In this document: piece after piece, positions 42,342 to 53,483 of the stretch
Numbering within the stretch: position 1 is the first letter of the stretch
Layout of the letters: every line of letters begins with the position of its first letter
Source of the DNA: Trichobilharzia regenti
Lineage: Eukaryota; Platyhelminthes; Trematoda; Strigeidida; Schistosomatidae
Length of the DNA stretch: 64,000 bases
NCBI GenBank assembly: GCA_944472135.2
Contig: OX235266.1
Location: 15,541,925 to 15,605,924 of the forward strand
Direction of reading: 5' to 3'
Made by a program: the position numbers and the translations under genes
Notes under the pieces: generated by a model
Databases searched by the model: none
Told to the model about the DNA's origin: nothing
Seen by the model: only the letters and a program-made list of their open reading frames with translations

Positions 42342-44585
42342 TTATGGGGATAAGCCATTGAGACACAAACCTTGCATTTCTGCATGATTGTCTAGCTTCC
42401 GCTTAAAAATCTCCAGAGAAGGCGCTGTAGTCACGGCCGCCGGTAAAGCGTTCCAGAGACGGCAAACACGAAGCGAAAAGAAATGTGATCGCACTCGAGT
42501 CTTTGGTCTCTGGTGTGCTATCCTTAGCGGGTTACCTCGTGGAAGCCTATAGTCACTTAATGGCAGGATGCTTTTATTTGGGTGGGCCTGGTCATTTAGG
42601 ACCTGGTAGACGGTGATGAGGTCTCCCCTGTGCCTTCGGTAACTAAGTGTGAAAAGACCTAATTTCTTTAGTCTTTCCTCATATGATTTGTTGCGGAGGC
42701 CGATCACCCATTTTGTCGCTCGTCTCTGGACACTTTCTAGAATGTTAGCATCCCTTTTGAGTAGCGGAGGTGCAATGATATTATGCACCTCAAGGTGTGG
42801 CCTCACATATGCCTTATATAACCTTAAGAACAGTTCGGGAGTGAGAGCTCCCAGCTGCCTATGCATAAAGTGTAATGTTGCGTAGGCTTTGGCGACGTCC
42901 CTCGAGTAATTTCTACTGGTGTCTAGCTTTTCTGTTAGAATAAGACCTAGGTCTCGCTCTGATTGAACACAACTCAAGTTCTGGCCACCAAGGGTGTAAT
43001 CTACACTCTGTGACCTGCCCGAATGAAGTTGCACTACTTTGCACTTCTTTAGGTTGAAAGGCATTCCGTTAGCTAGAGCCCAGTTTCCCAGAGTTTGCAG
43101 GTCAGCCTGCAATCTGTCTGAGTCTTCCGATGAGTTTATTGCTCTCCAAATCTTTACGTCGTCAGCGTAAAGAAGCGCAGAGCAGTTTAGTTGGGAGGGC
43201 AGGTCGTTGATAAAAATCAAAAACATCAACGGCCCTAGGATAGAACCCTGAGGAACCCCTGATGCCGAGGTGTGCCAGGATGATCGGATGCGGTTGACTT
43301 TGGTGCAGAATTCTCTCTCGCCTAAGTAATCTGTCAGCCATGCGAGAAGTGCTCCAGAAACACCCGCCTTGCTTATTTTGTGAAGGAGCAGACCATGGTG
43401 AACTGTGTCGAATGCTTTCGCAAAGTCGAGAAAGATCACGTGGGCTGGTACCTTTTTGTCCCAGGATAGTGTCCAATCGTTCCAAGCTAGTAGAAGATTC
43501 GTCACGCAGGATCTTCCCCTCCTAAAACCGTGCTGTGCTTCGTGAAGAAGGTTAGTCCCATCGAAGTATTTTCTCATATGGTCGTCAATGATACTTTCCA
43601 ATATCTTCGATATCACTGGAAGTAGAGCAACTGGTCTGTAACTGGTCGCATTCTGCCGGTTACCACCCTTGAAGATAGGGGATAGGATTGCACGTTTCCA
43701 TTCACATGGAAGTTTCCCTACATCAAGGGAGTGTTGGAACAGATCGCTTAGGGGTTGGCAGAGACTTTCTGAACACTGCTTCAGGACAGATGGTCTGATG
43801 TCATCACAACCTGAAGACTTTCCCGAAGCCAACCTTCCCAATTTTGCAAGTACCATAGCCGGGGTAATTTGAAATGTACCCAGGAGGTTTTCGCGTGTTG
43901 GTTTTGCGATGTAATCTGGATGTTCTGTGGGGGTAATATCCTCGTTACTGTTTAGTTGCCTGTGAAAGGCTAGGCTGAATGTCTCTGCCATTTCAAGACT
44001 AGTAAGAGATTTCCCATCAGAACCCACTAGATTGCATGCTCCCTGGTTGGTCGGTTTTCTTTCGGACATAAACCTGTATAGGCTTTTGGGGTTCACGAGA
44101 AGCTTATTGGCGAGGTCTCCCTGAAATGTCCTTCTATCGCTCCGGACTCGTATGTTACATCGATTCCTGAGTTCAAGGTACACTTCATGTTCGGGTTGAC
44201 TCTTCGATCGTCGCCACGCAAACCAGGCTTTTCGCTTCGCCTGCAGAAGGCGTCGTGTCCCCCTTGTTAGCCATGATCGTTGCTTCCTAGCTTTTGGTGT
44301 GACTAAAGGAACAGTGTCTGAGACCGCCTGGTGAATGATCTCCTTTACCACTCTCCAGTGTTCTTCAACTGTTAGCTCTGTCCATTTTTTAGGCCAATTT
44401 GCTTCAGACAGAAGTCTTCGCATTTTGGTGTAGTTGGCTTTGTTATAACACAGATAGGGCTGTGTATTGTCCCACTGTAAGCGCTCGCGGAGGACTATGT
44501 CGAATACTATGACCGCGTGGTCACTACTACCTATGGGAGTCGTGATCTGAACGTTTTCCACTAGTAGCTGGTCACTAGTGGTCAC
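42342..44585 (-). CDS. CR1/SR1-like LINE ORF2, 5'-truncated
   Basis: A 747-codon open frame without internal stops. The first 40 residues are the end of an APE-type endonuclease (SSDHAVIVFD, with the terminal SDH motif), so most of that domain is missing and the apparent ATG is internal. RT: HVIFLDFAKAFDTVHHGLLL near residue 385, SASGVPQGSILGPLMFLIF near 440, LLYADDVKIW near 470 with the catalytic aspartates. The C-terminal domain includes RRATKWVIGLRNKSYEERLK and YRRHRGDLITVYQVLND, characteristic of CR1-clade LINEs. The open RT and C-terminal reading imply a young copy, but truncation makes autonomous movement unlikely. It probably acted as a pol II-transcribed, target-primed retroelement. 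Confidence 0.9.
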   Translation of the reverse strand: MTTSDQLLVENVQITTPIGSSDHAVIVFDIVLRERLQWDNTQPYLCYNKANYTKMRRLLSEANWPKKWTELTVEEHWRVVKEIIHQAVSDTVPLVTPKARKQRSWLTRGTRRLLQAKRKAWFAWRRSKSQPEHEVYLELRNRCNIRVRSDRRTFQGDLANKLLVNPKSLYRFMSERKPTNQGACNLVGSDGKSLTSLEMAETFSLAFHRQLNSNEDITPTEHPDYIAKPTRENLLGTFQITPAMVLAKLGRLASGKSSGCDDIRPSVLKQCSESLCQPLSDLFQHSLDVGKLPCEWKRAILSPIFKGGNRQNATSYRPVALLPVISKILESIIDDHMRKYFDGTNLLHEAQHGFRRGRSCVTNLLLAWNDWTLSWDKKVPAHVIFLDFAKAFDTVHHGLLLHKISKAGVSGALLAWLTDYLGEREFCTKVNRIRSSWHTSASGVPQGSILGPLMFLIFINDLPSQLNCSALLYADDVKIWRAINSSEDSDRLQADLQTLGNWALANGMPFNLKKCKVVQLHSGRSQSVDYTLGGQNLSCVQSERDLGLILTEKLDTSRNYSRDVAKAYATLHFMHRQLGALTPELFLRLYKAYVRPHLEVHNIIAPPLLKRDANILESVQRRATKWVIGLRNKSYEERLKKLGLFTLSYRRHRGDLITVYQVLNDQAHPNKSILPLSDYRLPRGNPLRIAHQRPKTRVRSHFFSLRVCRLWNALPAAVTTAPSLEIFKRKLDNHAEMQGLCLNGLSP

Positions 44586-44845
44586 TAGGTCATTTTAGTA
44601 TGCGTTTGCATACCATATTTTTATGTTAAGTTTCACTTTAAATAACTGACTTATGTTCCACTTACCACCACTTTTGTTTTCATTGCTGTTTAAGTGAATT
44701 ATTTCGTTCGTTTGTTATGTTCTGTAAGTCTGACAGTGCATCCATATCAGCCTAATTATTTCAAACATTTCCTCCATCACTATATAGTATTTCTGTCATC
44801 TTAGAACTGTTCATGAAATCATGTCAAACCAAACATTAAGGAATT
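44586..44845. other. No repeat recognised; TATA-like box before 44846
   Basis: A tatatag motif near 44780 lies about 65 bases upstream of the ATG at 44846. Otherwise nothing is supported. Confidence 0.3.
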
Positions 44846-45049
44846 ATGAATACGAAACTGTTTTGGAAACAGGTTTTCTTGTTTGCATTTATTTTGTTGG
44901 TAATCCCTATTGTTTCAGGTTCAGGTGGCTGCTTGATCGTCTTCCTTGATGTATATGGGGAAAGTGTCTTCCTAAGTGAGGTTTACAAAACTGTGCTCAG
45001 CATAAAACCCTCTGCAGGCTATTATAGGAAAGGAAGAGTAAATCAGTGA
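44846..45049 (+). CDS. Possible short secreted peptide or first exon
   Basis: A 67-codon frame begins MNTKLFWK and continues with a strongly hydrophobic stretch (VFLFAFILLVIPIVSG), which has the build of a signal peptide: basic start, hydrophobic core, small residues before a likely cleavage. A donor-like site (TCAG followed by gtggct) falls just after the signal at about 44924, so only the first 26 codons or so may be exon. No family recognised. Short secreted proteins of this build exist in schistosomes (micro-exon genes), but that link is inference. It could also be chance. Confidence 0.3.
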   Translation: MNTKLFWKQVFLFAFILLVIPIVSGSGGCLIVFLDVYGESVFLSEVYKTVLSIKPSAGYYRKGRVNQ

Positions 45050-45097
45050 GACATTTAAAGCAGTTACGGGAATTAAGGTCAAACCAGGACAAGCGTC

Positions 45098-45250
45098 GGT
45101 GGTACAGTGGTTAGGACTCTCGCCGACCATGCACATGGTCTAAGGTTCGATCCGCTGCCGACGCACACCTGATATCTATGATGATGCCTGTAAACTGGCG
45201 TCCCTCATGTACTGTATCATGAGAATAAATTTATTTATTTATTTATTTAA
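45098..45250 (+). mobile_element. tRNA-derived SINE with TTTA tail
   Basis: Head gcgtcggtggtacagtggtt (A box), palindrome gaccatgcacatggtc, B-box region aaggttcgatccg, a body also seen in the SINE at 5201-5378 (cacacctgatatctatg), and a tail of TTTA repeats. Confidence 0.8.
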
Positions 45251-46702
45251 AAATCAAATTTCAAAACACTATACTACATATGTCGATAGTCATAAAATAT
45301 TAACCCTGGCATAATTGTGATAACCGTAATGATTTTTATGCCAACTAAATTACCAAATTAATTACGATTATATTAAATAAGTTCTTCGCATACAACGCAC
45401 TATGTCCGATACGAGCGTTCCAAATCATAATCCTGTATAAGTTTCGAATAAGGTCCAGCACCCAGTGTGACTGAAAAGGCTTTTTATGAACCTACTGATT
45501 TCCTAGTGCTGAGAACACTGTTAAAGATCTTTGCAGATCCTGATACAGAATATGCTTCCTCTGTATTCCTACAGCTCCGCTAAACTCACGAGGAGAAAGA
45601 TGTTAATTTATTTTAGCAGCAACTTATAGTTTATTCAAGAGAAGTATACCAGCTGAGATCGAAAGTCGTCATTTCACTAGACGATCCTCTAGCTTTGTCG
45701 ACAACATTCTGGAAAGTTCTGTGTTAAGTAGACGGGAAGGAAATCGGTGATATGAGAATAGCACTTATGCGCTGTGGTGGAGTATAATTCCATTGAGAAT
45801 AAAACTTATTTTCATAAAGTCCCAAAGTGTTGTACAGCAATATTTACTGATAACGTTTCGAGCACACTTTGTTGCTCACAATCATATCAAGGAAATCAAG
45901 ATAATGAATGGACGAAATAATACGACTGAAAAGAGTTTTTCACAAAACAGGTAAGTGGAGGAGAGGGAGCTGGAAGAATGCATAGTACTGAAACAACCCA
46001 ATTAAATTAGTGGGTGAGTCACAATGCGGGATATTTATATTACCAGTTAAGACTCCAGAATTAGACTGCTTCCCCCATGAATGTAAGCGGACTCCCAGGT
46101 AACGCTGGGAGGTACTATATTCCCAAGCTTACAGAATGTTTCTTTTTGGATGGCTTGGCTTTGGCTCGATTTGGTGGGCCATTATCAAGTGACCGCTTTT
46201 CTGTGACATACAGATCAAGCCTTCGGCATCTGTAGTCACCGACTATATGTTTCATCCAAATATCGACATTAGCTGCCGCCATTCGGCTTTGGCACGTCAT
46301 CCCACCAAGAGTTCAGCAGTTGCTTCACACTTATAGCACTACATATGCTCTGTATAAATGAACGAATAGCTAATGAGCATGTGCTCGTGGTTTCTTGTGG
46401 ACGAATCAGGAGAATGTGGTGGCCCAATTTGGGCTTAATGCGTAATTATTGCTTGCGTAAAATTTCACCAGCAGAAGTAGCCCTTTGAAACTATGTCTAT
46501 TTGGAGGACAATCTCGTTTCAACATTAGGAGTTAGGAAACATCTGTGCCGCTGATGTGGGAAGCAAGATTATCCGCAGTGCGTATATATTTATCATCACT
46601 TCATTTTCTATTACTAACTATCCAGGTTGACTGATTCTTTAGTACAACTGATCGAATAGTCCTCTTCAGTTATGACTCACTAGAATTCTACGACAGCAGA
46701 GT
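45251..46702. other. No recognised gene
   Basis: 45784-45890 is related to the inverted-repeat element at 18266. A 61-codon minus-strand frame at 46300-46115 ends NRAKAKPSKKKHSVSLGI but has no assignable family. The remainder shows nothing I can support. Confidence 0.4.
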
Positions 46703-48655
46703 TGTCAATGCAGTTGAAGATTGGAAGATCAATTCATGGTTGTTTGCTCAAACCCAACTTCCCCATAATTTTCGCGGGTCATCACTTCGACAGTCATCGT
46801 CTCATCGTTCGCTGTTCAGAAGGAAGATTAAAAACTATCAGAAGTAATATCGTGATTTATTGTTATAACATTTGTTCTTAGACCTTCTGTAATAACATTA
46901 TTGTTGGTTATATGCTGGCGTAAGAATAAGGGATTCTTGAGTCACCAATCAGTTCTTTGGTTTTCACGTTGGCTAATACAAAGCTTTCCTGAAAATCTTC
47001 GAGGTCCAGCGTGAGGTCCAGCGTAGCAAGAGCTGGACATTGACAGTTTATGTGACTTGACTGACAAGCGTGGATGCTTACTGAAGAGCTAAACTTTCTG
47101 GCATACCTTTCATGAATATCAGGCTTAACGTTTAACTATGAAAAGTTTCTTGAGACACCCTCATGTAAAAAGTATAAGGCTTATGTGCGGACAGAATTCT
47201 CTATCCCGCCGTTAGTTTCAGTCTTCGGTTGGAGCAGGTTGGTGATCTATGTCCCAGGAACAGATTTTGTACCAAAAACAATCGAATGATTTGACTAGGC
47301 TCAGAAAGAACACATGAAATGAACTGCTTTTTACAACATGGTGTCCAGTAGTAGCAATCCCCACACCATAGACGCCACCATTTCCTAAGAAGATGAGATA
47401 GTATATCACGCTAATACACCAGTCGACATTCGTCGCGTATTCAAAGGTTGCTGAAACAGTTTACCAAGCCGGATGCATGTGGGTTAGTTCTACAGCATAA
47501 GAATTAGTATTCTGTTGGGGGACACATACGAATTAATTTTATCGGAGGAGTTTATTACCTATTTATAATTGATATACAAAAGGACTAAATTCAATAAACA
47601 CAATTAACACGCACAAGACAGAAGCCAATAATTAACACTCGTCCGATTTATTTGTTTTGAGTGCATACAGAAGGCAAAAAGAAATAACAGTAAAACTCCA
47701 CCGAATAAACTTATGGAAAAGCTGAAAAAACAATTTCCTGTACGTTGGAAAGAAACTTTGGACTTATTCCGAAGCCTCTAACATCTCCTACGCGATTCCT
47801 TAGTAGTAAATTCGTCGGAATAATTCGTACTTATTTCTGGATCGACTTCAAAATTGGGATCATTGACGGAGTCATTTGTATTATCATCACGATGAACCAC
47901 TTCAATATCCTTTACCTGGTTCATGTGCCTGTTGTCAGGAAGATGATCTTAGTGGTCCGGTTGACGAAGTATTATTTGCTAGTTAGGCTACCCATCACGG
48001 GATTCCCTTTAATCACTCTGGAATTTATCTACATGAATCTATGGCCTATAAATATCATCCAACGTCTTAAACGCCATCCGTAGCTTCACAGTGATATTCC
48101 AGGCAGCTTCGTTTCGCAGTTAGTCAGCTGTGTCCCTGTTTTGTATGCACAGGAGATTTTTAGGCCCTGGAATACTGTCTGAGAGAATCTTGGATACTTT
48201 TTTCTGATTCATGTTTACTGTTCTCTAGATATCAAACAGGGGCAGGATCTTGCGTACACTTTTCTTTGCTCCCTACTGCTCAAAATATAATAATTTATTG
48301 TCAGTGTAGTTGAAGAATGAAAAATCGACTGATGGTTGTTTACTCAAAACCAACTCCATATTTTGGCGGGAGTCATGGATACTGCAGTCGTCGTTCCATC
48401 GCACGCTGTTCGTTTGAAGACGGAGAAAAACTATGAGAAGTATTATTGCGATTAATTGTTATGACATTTATTCTTAGACCTTGTGTATAATAACCTTACG
48501 GTTGGTTCCATATTGGTGCAAGAATAAAGGATTCTCGAGTCACCAATCCATGTTCTGTTTTTTCGCTTTGGTTAATGCAAATTGCTGCAGAAGGTCTTCT
48601 AAGGACAGAGTTAAGTCTTGTATAGTTAGACCAGGACATTGACAAACACTTTACG
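46703..48655 (+). mobile_element. Old BEL/Pao-like element, two LTRs in direct orientation
   Basis: LTRs at about 46703-47066 and 48299-48655 share tgtcaRtgYagttgaag, catcgtctcatcg, gaacagaaag-like words and ctttggttaatgc with the LTRs of the array at 49520-60695, but in the opposite orientation and strongly diverged. The 1.2 kb between them has no long frame. It is a decayed, probably non-autonomous relative. Confidence 0.6.
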
Positions 48656-49430
48656 GTTTCCGGATGAGCAAGTATCCCCGCCAGTTCGACAACGCGTCCT
48701 TCGAATAAATGTCCCGCTATGACTTCTTCATATCAATTTGGCAGACTACAGTCTATAAAGAGAAGTGTCCTGAGACACCCGAGTCTATGACTCCCCGTTC
48801 CGTAATTGTCTGGTAGATTAGCACGATCACACTTCCACAGTAATCCTACTTCAAAGAGACTGTCGACAAGCCTGAAACGTCTAGCATCTATTCTGAGTGA
48901 TCCCTATTCTCTTCAGGATGCTCCCCACACAGACCACCCACGTCTTTAAATTCATGGTCAGATAACCTTCCAAGATTGCTATCTGGGAGTTATCACAATA
49001 AGATTTCAGGCGCCGACTCACAATGCTGATCCGGCCCCAATATAATCTATTTCAAACCTGCTACAATAGCGAACGACTGCTTCCCACCTGTAGACAGTTG
49101 GTCCAGGCCCCAGTGTGCGTCTGGAACATCAAAGTTAACCAGAAGACCCACTGTGCCACCCTAAATACTTGGCAACCTAACGTCTTTCAGATGTTGGAGG
49201 GCCTTCAGCTGTTCCTCGGTTGGGGGTTATATGGCAGGTAATGGTCAGTGGGTTACCATGTTTATTTTCACAGTGTCCATTTTATCCAAGGAAAATGGCT
49301 CCAGAGCCACTTCACCACACAGATTATGCGGGATTCTATTTGTTGTCACCATAATGAGCCCAATATTTGGCGTTAATTCCCAAAACAAGGGGTCTACTTA
49401 ACCCGACGTGGCAGCGAAACCATTTCAGGT
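48656..49430. other. No recognised gene
   Basis: A 72-codon frame at 49023-49241 has no family assignment. Possibly further decayed LTR element sequence. Confidence 0.35.
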
Positions 49431-49519
49431 GTGTCGGTGGCACAGTGGTTAGCACTCTCGCCGACCAGGCACATGGTCCGGGGTTCGAGCCCCGACAAAT
49501 CACACCTGATACATACGGT
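49431..49519 (+). mobile_element. tRNA-derived SINE head, cut by the BEL array
   Basis: A box ggtggcacagtggttagcac, anticodon arm gaccaggcacatggtc and B box ggggttcgagcccc, then cacacctgatac. The body stops where the first BEL LTR begins at 49520. Confidence 0.8.
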
Positions 49520-49876
49520 TGTCAATCACGTCTCATAAACCGTTAATGCCCAGCTCTTGCTACGCTTGGGCCCACGCTGTTCCTTGAAGTTTTCAGAAAC
49601 GCTTAGTTATAACGGACGAAAAACCAAAACACCGATTGGCCGCTTGAGATTTCTTTATTGTTACACCAAAATATAAAAAGAATAACTGAACTAAGGTCTG
49701 TGAACAAATATTACAATAATAAATCATAGTATTACTTCTGACGATGTTTCACTCTTCTTTCTGAACAGCGACCGATGAGACGATGACTGTCGTACTGATG
49801 CCTCCGCGAAAATTGGGGAAGTTGATTTTGAGCAAACAACCAAGAATTGATCGTTCAATCTTCAACTCCATTGACA

Positions 49877-49885
49877 CTCCCCACC
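49877..49885 (-). other. Polypurine tract of the BEL unit
   Basis: On the minus strand GGTGGGGAG (GGCGGGGAG in the other two units, at 53484 and 57090) abuts the TG of the 3' LTR. Confidence 0.7.
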
Positions 49886-50579
49886 AAAAAAGGGATCCAA
49901 CCCTTTTTTCCTTCACGACCAATGCACGTTGACTTGGATGCCATTGCGAGAACCTGGGTCACACGGACAGAGCTGAAATGGAAAACAAACAGAAAAGCCA
50001 ACACACCACAAGCATACCCACAGCACAATCTCACACATCGCTGACGACCTGCGCCTCCAGACAGAGACCTCCTCTTGACATCTTGCAACACAATCGCCAC
50101 TTGCTAGAATGACTCTTGCAGAATGCAACGTGACCATAGCACCAACCCATGATACTCTACGCACATCCTCTTATCTACTCATTACCAATTACCACTGAAA
50201 TCGCTTGTCACTCATTCTGCCTCAGTTCTAGTAGCGGTGACGCATGCAAGCCTCAGTCGTTTACACTCTTTCTCCCCGGCGTGTCGGACCGCAGCTAACA
50301 ATTATCTCCGTGTGCATTTTATTCTCAGCAATAGCCTAGCCTCCCCGGCGTATACGCCCCATCTGCTGTCCTTAACATCAATCAATTCATTCATGGATGT
50401 AGAAGAGTGGACACAACTTCAGAAGTAATCACGACGAAAATTTTAACAAAATTACGCAATAACAACAAGATACGAAAACAACAAGTAAACACAATGAATC
50501 CAAAAAACACCAATTGATATGACACACCACACGTATATACAAATAGTACAAACAACCTCGCCGATCATGTCTTGGTGGA

Positions 50580-51027
50580 ATTCCTTTGAAGAATTGCAGG
50601 ACTTACACCAGTACGCCTACAACCCTTCTCACGTTGACGATTGTAATTTGTGGAATGTCCGGACACAAACAAGATTAACCAACAATTGCGATAATTGGAA
50701 CTCACACAACTATTTAACACAAACATATGCACAATCACTACATCAAATGTTGTGGATTCCAGCATGACAAACTACCCTTGAAGACCTGTAGGACTTACAG
50801 CAGTACGCCTACATTCCTTCTCAGGTTGATGATCCAAGTGGAAGTCGTCCGGACACAAACAGAATTACCAACAGATAGATGACAGATGATATCAATTCAG
50901 TATATACAATATGAACATATGTACAAAATCACACACCAAGCACATTGGACTGCTCATTGATGCGCTACCCTTTGGAGAATTGTAGGACTTACAGCAGTAC
51001 GCCTACAACCCTTCTCAGGTTGACGCT
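50580..51027 (-). repeat. Three direct repeats in the BEL 3' region
   Basis: A word of about 48 bases (tgYaggacttacaSca, gtacgcctacaacccttctc) occurs at about 50590, 50788 and 50980 and in the equivalent places of the other two units. It lies downstream of the frame and may be part of a lost coding or packaging region. Confidence 0.7.
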
Positions 51028-53076
51028 CTAGGTTGGAAAATCGTCGCAGAGTTCATTTGCTAACTTCCTTCTATCAGCTATATCCTCAAATCTGAACGGC
51101 AACACGCCCATGTCATTGTATCGTAGAATATAGATGACCAACAAACACACGACATATCTCATCAACCAAGTGTAGAAACAGAGTAATTTACACCAAAGAT
51201 AATAACATTCAAATAGTAACTTGAAACTAGAAATGCCTTTATTCGTGCAAGTCAATTTAACAATTACTCTCTCGTTTACACTTGGCTTATCCTCACTAAA
51301 CTGAGCAATATCTTTCGTCCTTTCAAACGAACTGACACTAGCATAGTCATTGCAGAAGATACTTGAGTTGATGGGCGTCTTTTTCATTGTGGATGACAGC
51401 ACCAACGACGACTGATTGATACCAGTTGATGAACTTAGCGGTGGATCAGAAGCTGTTGTTGCTCGGCTTTCAGAAGTTTGTCTACCTGCAAGACCACCAC
51501 CACTGGTGTCTTTTACTATCAGCTCAGGTTTAGCACTAGCATCTGATGATAGGTGGGCTACATGCTGATCAATCACACTGACGGTCTCACAAGTATGCAT
51601 GCCTTCTGCAACTGCACCTGCATTTATTTCTACTTCACGTTCAAGTTCTACAGAACCTTTATTTAACTTAGCGGTAGTAGGCATTCCCTCCATTTCATCA
51701 TGATCAACCAAAGACAAATCTGCACTATCATGATCATTACCACAAATATTCAATTTACCGTCAACTTCATCATTTTCAAACTCTTTAATAACAGAAGTAG
51801 ACAATTTTGGTTCCTCCTCACAAATCATTAAAGGTTTTATATCTTCACTCTGACTAGTTATACTTAGTAAACTTGTGGAGTCAGAACTGCACTCTGAAGC
51901 AGTAACTCTATTCTGTGACACTCTATTCAACAATGGCTTACCAGTTGCAACTACAGACTTCCTGACCGCACAGTTATCGTCACACAATTCGGAGTCAGAC
52001 CTGGAGTTTACATTTAGCTTATCACTGAACTTGCTCACTGGTTCACAGTTCACCTTTGTATGCACCTCTTGCAAACGTGTACAACACAACCGTGTTTCTC
52101 TTGCATCTTGCAACTTATCTGTTGAGGATGTACTACGAAACCTGTTACACTCACTAGGTCTATATGCATTACTATACATCATGGAGCCTTCTCGATATCC
52201 ACCTCTCTGAGGCCTACTCGTCATCAATGATTGCATTTTGCTCTCAGACTGCTCTATTCTAGGGGTGAGATGTAATAGACTGGCGAACTTGCTCATAGAT
52301 TGATTGACACTAGTATTTACCAGTTTCAGGATATCATCAAACTTTGGCTCGATACCCTCATCCTCCATACGGGAGCTTATCTTCACCCACTTCCTTTGCA
52401 GTCGAGTAGGTAGACGTCTTGCTATTACTTCTAGTATAAAACTCGAGTTGAGGTCACTCATGCGATTCATCGAAATCATTCCATTCTTGTAAATTAGCAA
52501 ATTATCTAAAAACTCAGTGAGTGCCTGGGAGTCATCCTGTAATTGACCACCATTACCCTTAACAGCCTCGAATAATTTCCCTGCAATCATCGAAGGTCTT
52601 CCAAACCTTTGACGTAATATGCTCATAGCCTCGTAGTAGCCCTCTTTTGGCTTCATAAACTTACAGCACTGTATAGCTCTTGCAGCATCTCCAGTGCAAT
52701 ATCTCATCAAATACATTAACTTCAATTCATCACTTAATAGAAAACTACTCAACATGATCTCAAACTCCTTTACAAATTGTAAATAATCAGCTGGGTTTCC
52801 ATCGAAACACCGTGGTTCAAATTTAGGGAGTTTGATGTTCCTATTATCCCTGAACGGCGAAACAGTAACATCAACCATGTCATGCTTAACATCAGACACA
52901 TCGTTACAATTAACAGACAAGTCACCATGACTTACTTTCCTGTTTGCATCCAAGACACTCTGTCCCTTCTTTGACCCAGGCATTGTTGAACTTGACCCAA
53001 TTCCAAAAAGTTCCAGATATTGCTTGTTCAAAGAGGACTTGACCGGCACCAGGAAAAATGAACGGCGACTATCCAA
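51028..53076 (-). CDS. BEL/Pao gag-like polyprotein, unit A
   Basis: 682 codons, open. Residues 80-270 form a BEL-type gag (DUF1759-like): KLPKFEPRCFDGNPADYLQF, LMYLMRYCTGDAARAIQCCK, ILRQRFGRPSMIAGKLFEAV. Then comes a long Ser/Asp/Glu-rich region of no known fold. The last 70 residues (FECYYLWCKLLCFYTWLMRY, VLPFRFEDIADRRK) are hydrophobic and resemble the stretch just before integrase in BEL pol proteins. Protease, RT, RNase H and integrase are absent. The gag would assemble particles, while reverse transcription would need a full-length relative. The frame starts about 50 bases inside the 5' LTR boundary, at the first ATG. Confidence 0.85.
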   Translation of the reverse strand: MDSRRSFFLVPVKSSLNKQYLELFGIGSSSTMPGSKKGQSVLDANRKVSHGDLSVNCNDVSDVKHDMVDVTVSPFRDNRNIKLPKFEPRCFDGNPADYLQFVKEFEIMLSSFLLSDELKLMYLMRYCTGDAARAIQCCKFMKPKEGYYEAMSILRQRFGRPSMIAGKLFEAVKGNGGQLQDDSQALTEFLDNLLIYKNGMISMNRMSDLNSSFILEVIARRLPTRLQRKWVKISSRMEDEGIEPKFDDILKLVNTSVNQSMSKFASLLHLTPRIEQSESKMQSLMTSRPQRGGYREGSMMYSNAYRPSECNRFRSTSSTDKLQDARETRLCCTRLQEVHTKVNCEPVSKFSDKLNVNSRSDSELCDDNCAVRKSVVATGKPLLNRVSQNRVTASECSSDSTSLLSITSQSEDIKPLMICEEEPKLSTSVIKEFENDEVDGKLNICGNDHDSADLSLVDHDEMEGMPTTAKLNKGSVELEREVEINAGAVAEGMHTCETVSVIDQHVAHLSSDASAKPELIVKDTSGGGLAGRQTSESRATTASDPPLSSSTGINQSSLVLSSTMKKTPINSSIFCNDYASVSSFERTKDIAQFSEDKPSVNERVIVKLTCTNKGISSFKLLFECYYLWCKLLCFYTWLMRYVVCLLVIYILRYNDMGVLPFRFEDIADRRKLANELCDDFPT

Positions 53077-53126
53077 ACTTTCACCAACTGTCTGAATCCG
53101 CCAGATCTGTTTCTGTCGTCAGAAAC

Positions 53127-53483
53127 TGTCAATCACGTCTCATAAACCGTTAATGCCCAGCTCTTGCTACGCTCGGGCCCACGCTGTTCCTTGAAGTTTT
53201 CAGAAACGCTTAGTTATAACGGACGAAAAACCAAAACACCGATTGGCCGCTTGAGATTTCTTTATTGTTACACCAACATATAAAAAGAATAACTGAACTA
53301 AGGTCTGTGAACAAATATTACAATAATAAATCATAGTATTACTTCTGACGATGTTTCACTCTTCTTTCTGAACAGCGACCGATGAGACGATGACTGTCGT
53401 ATTGATGCCTCCGCGAAAATTGGGGAAGTTGATTTTGAGCAAACAACCAAGAATTGATCGTTCAATCTTCAACTCCATTGACA
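53127..53483 (-). repeat. BEL LTR 2 (internal)
   Basis: Differs from the outer LTRs at two shared positions (caacat for caaaat near 53278; cgtatt for cgtact near 53399), which it has in common with LTR 3. Confidence 0.9.

Noticed and set aside
49847..50767. Several frames of 60-90 codons repeated in the three BEL units
   Set aside because: They recur only because the unit is repeated; they lie antisense or downstream of the gag frame and carry no recognisable domain.
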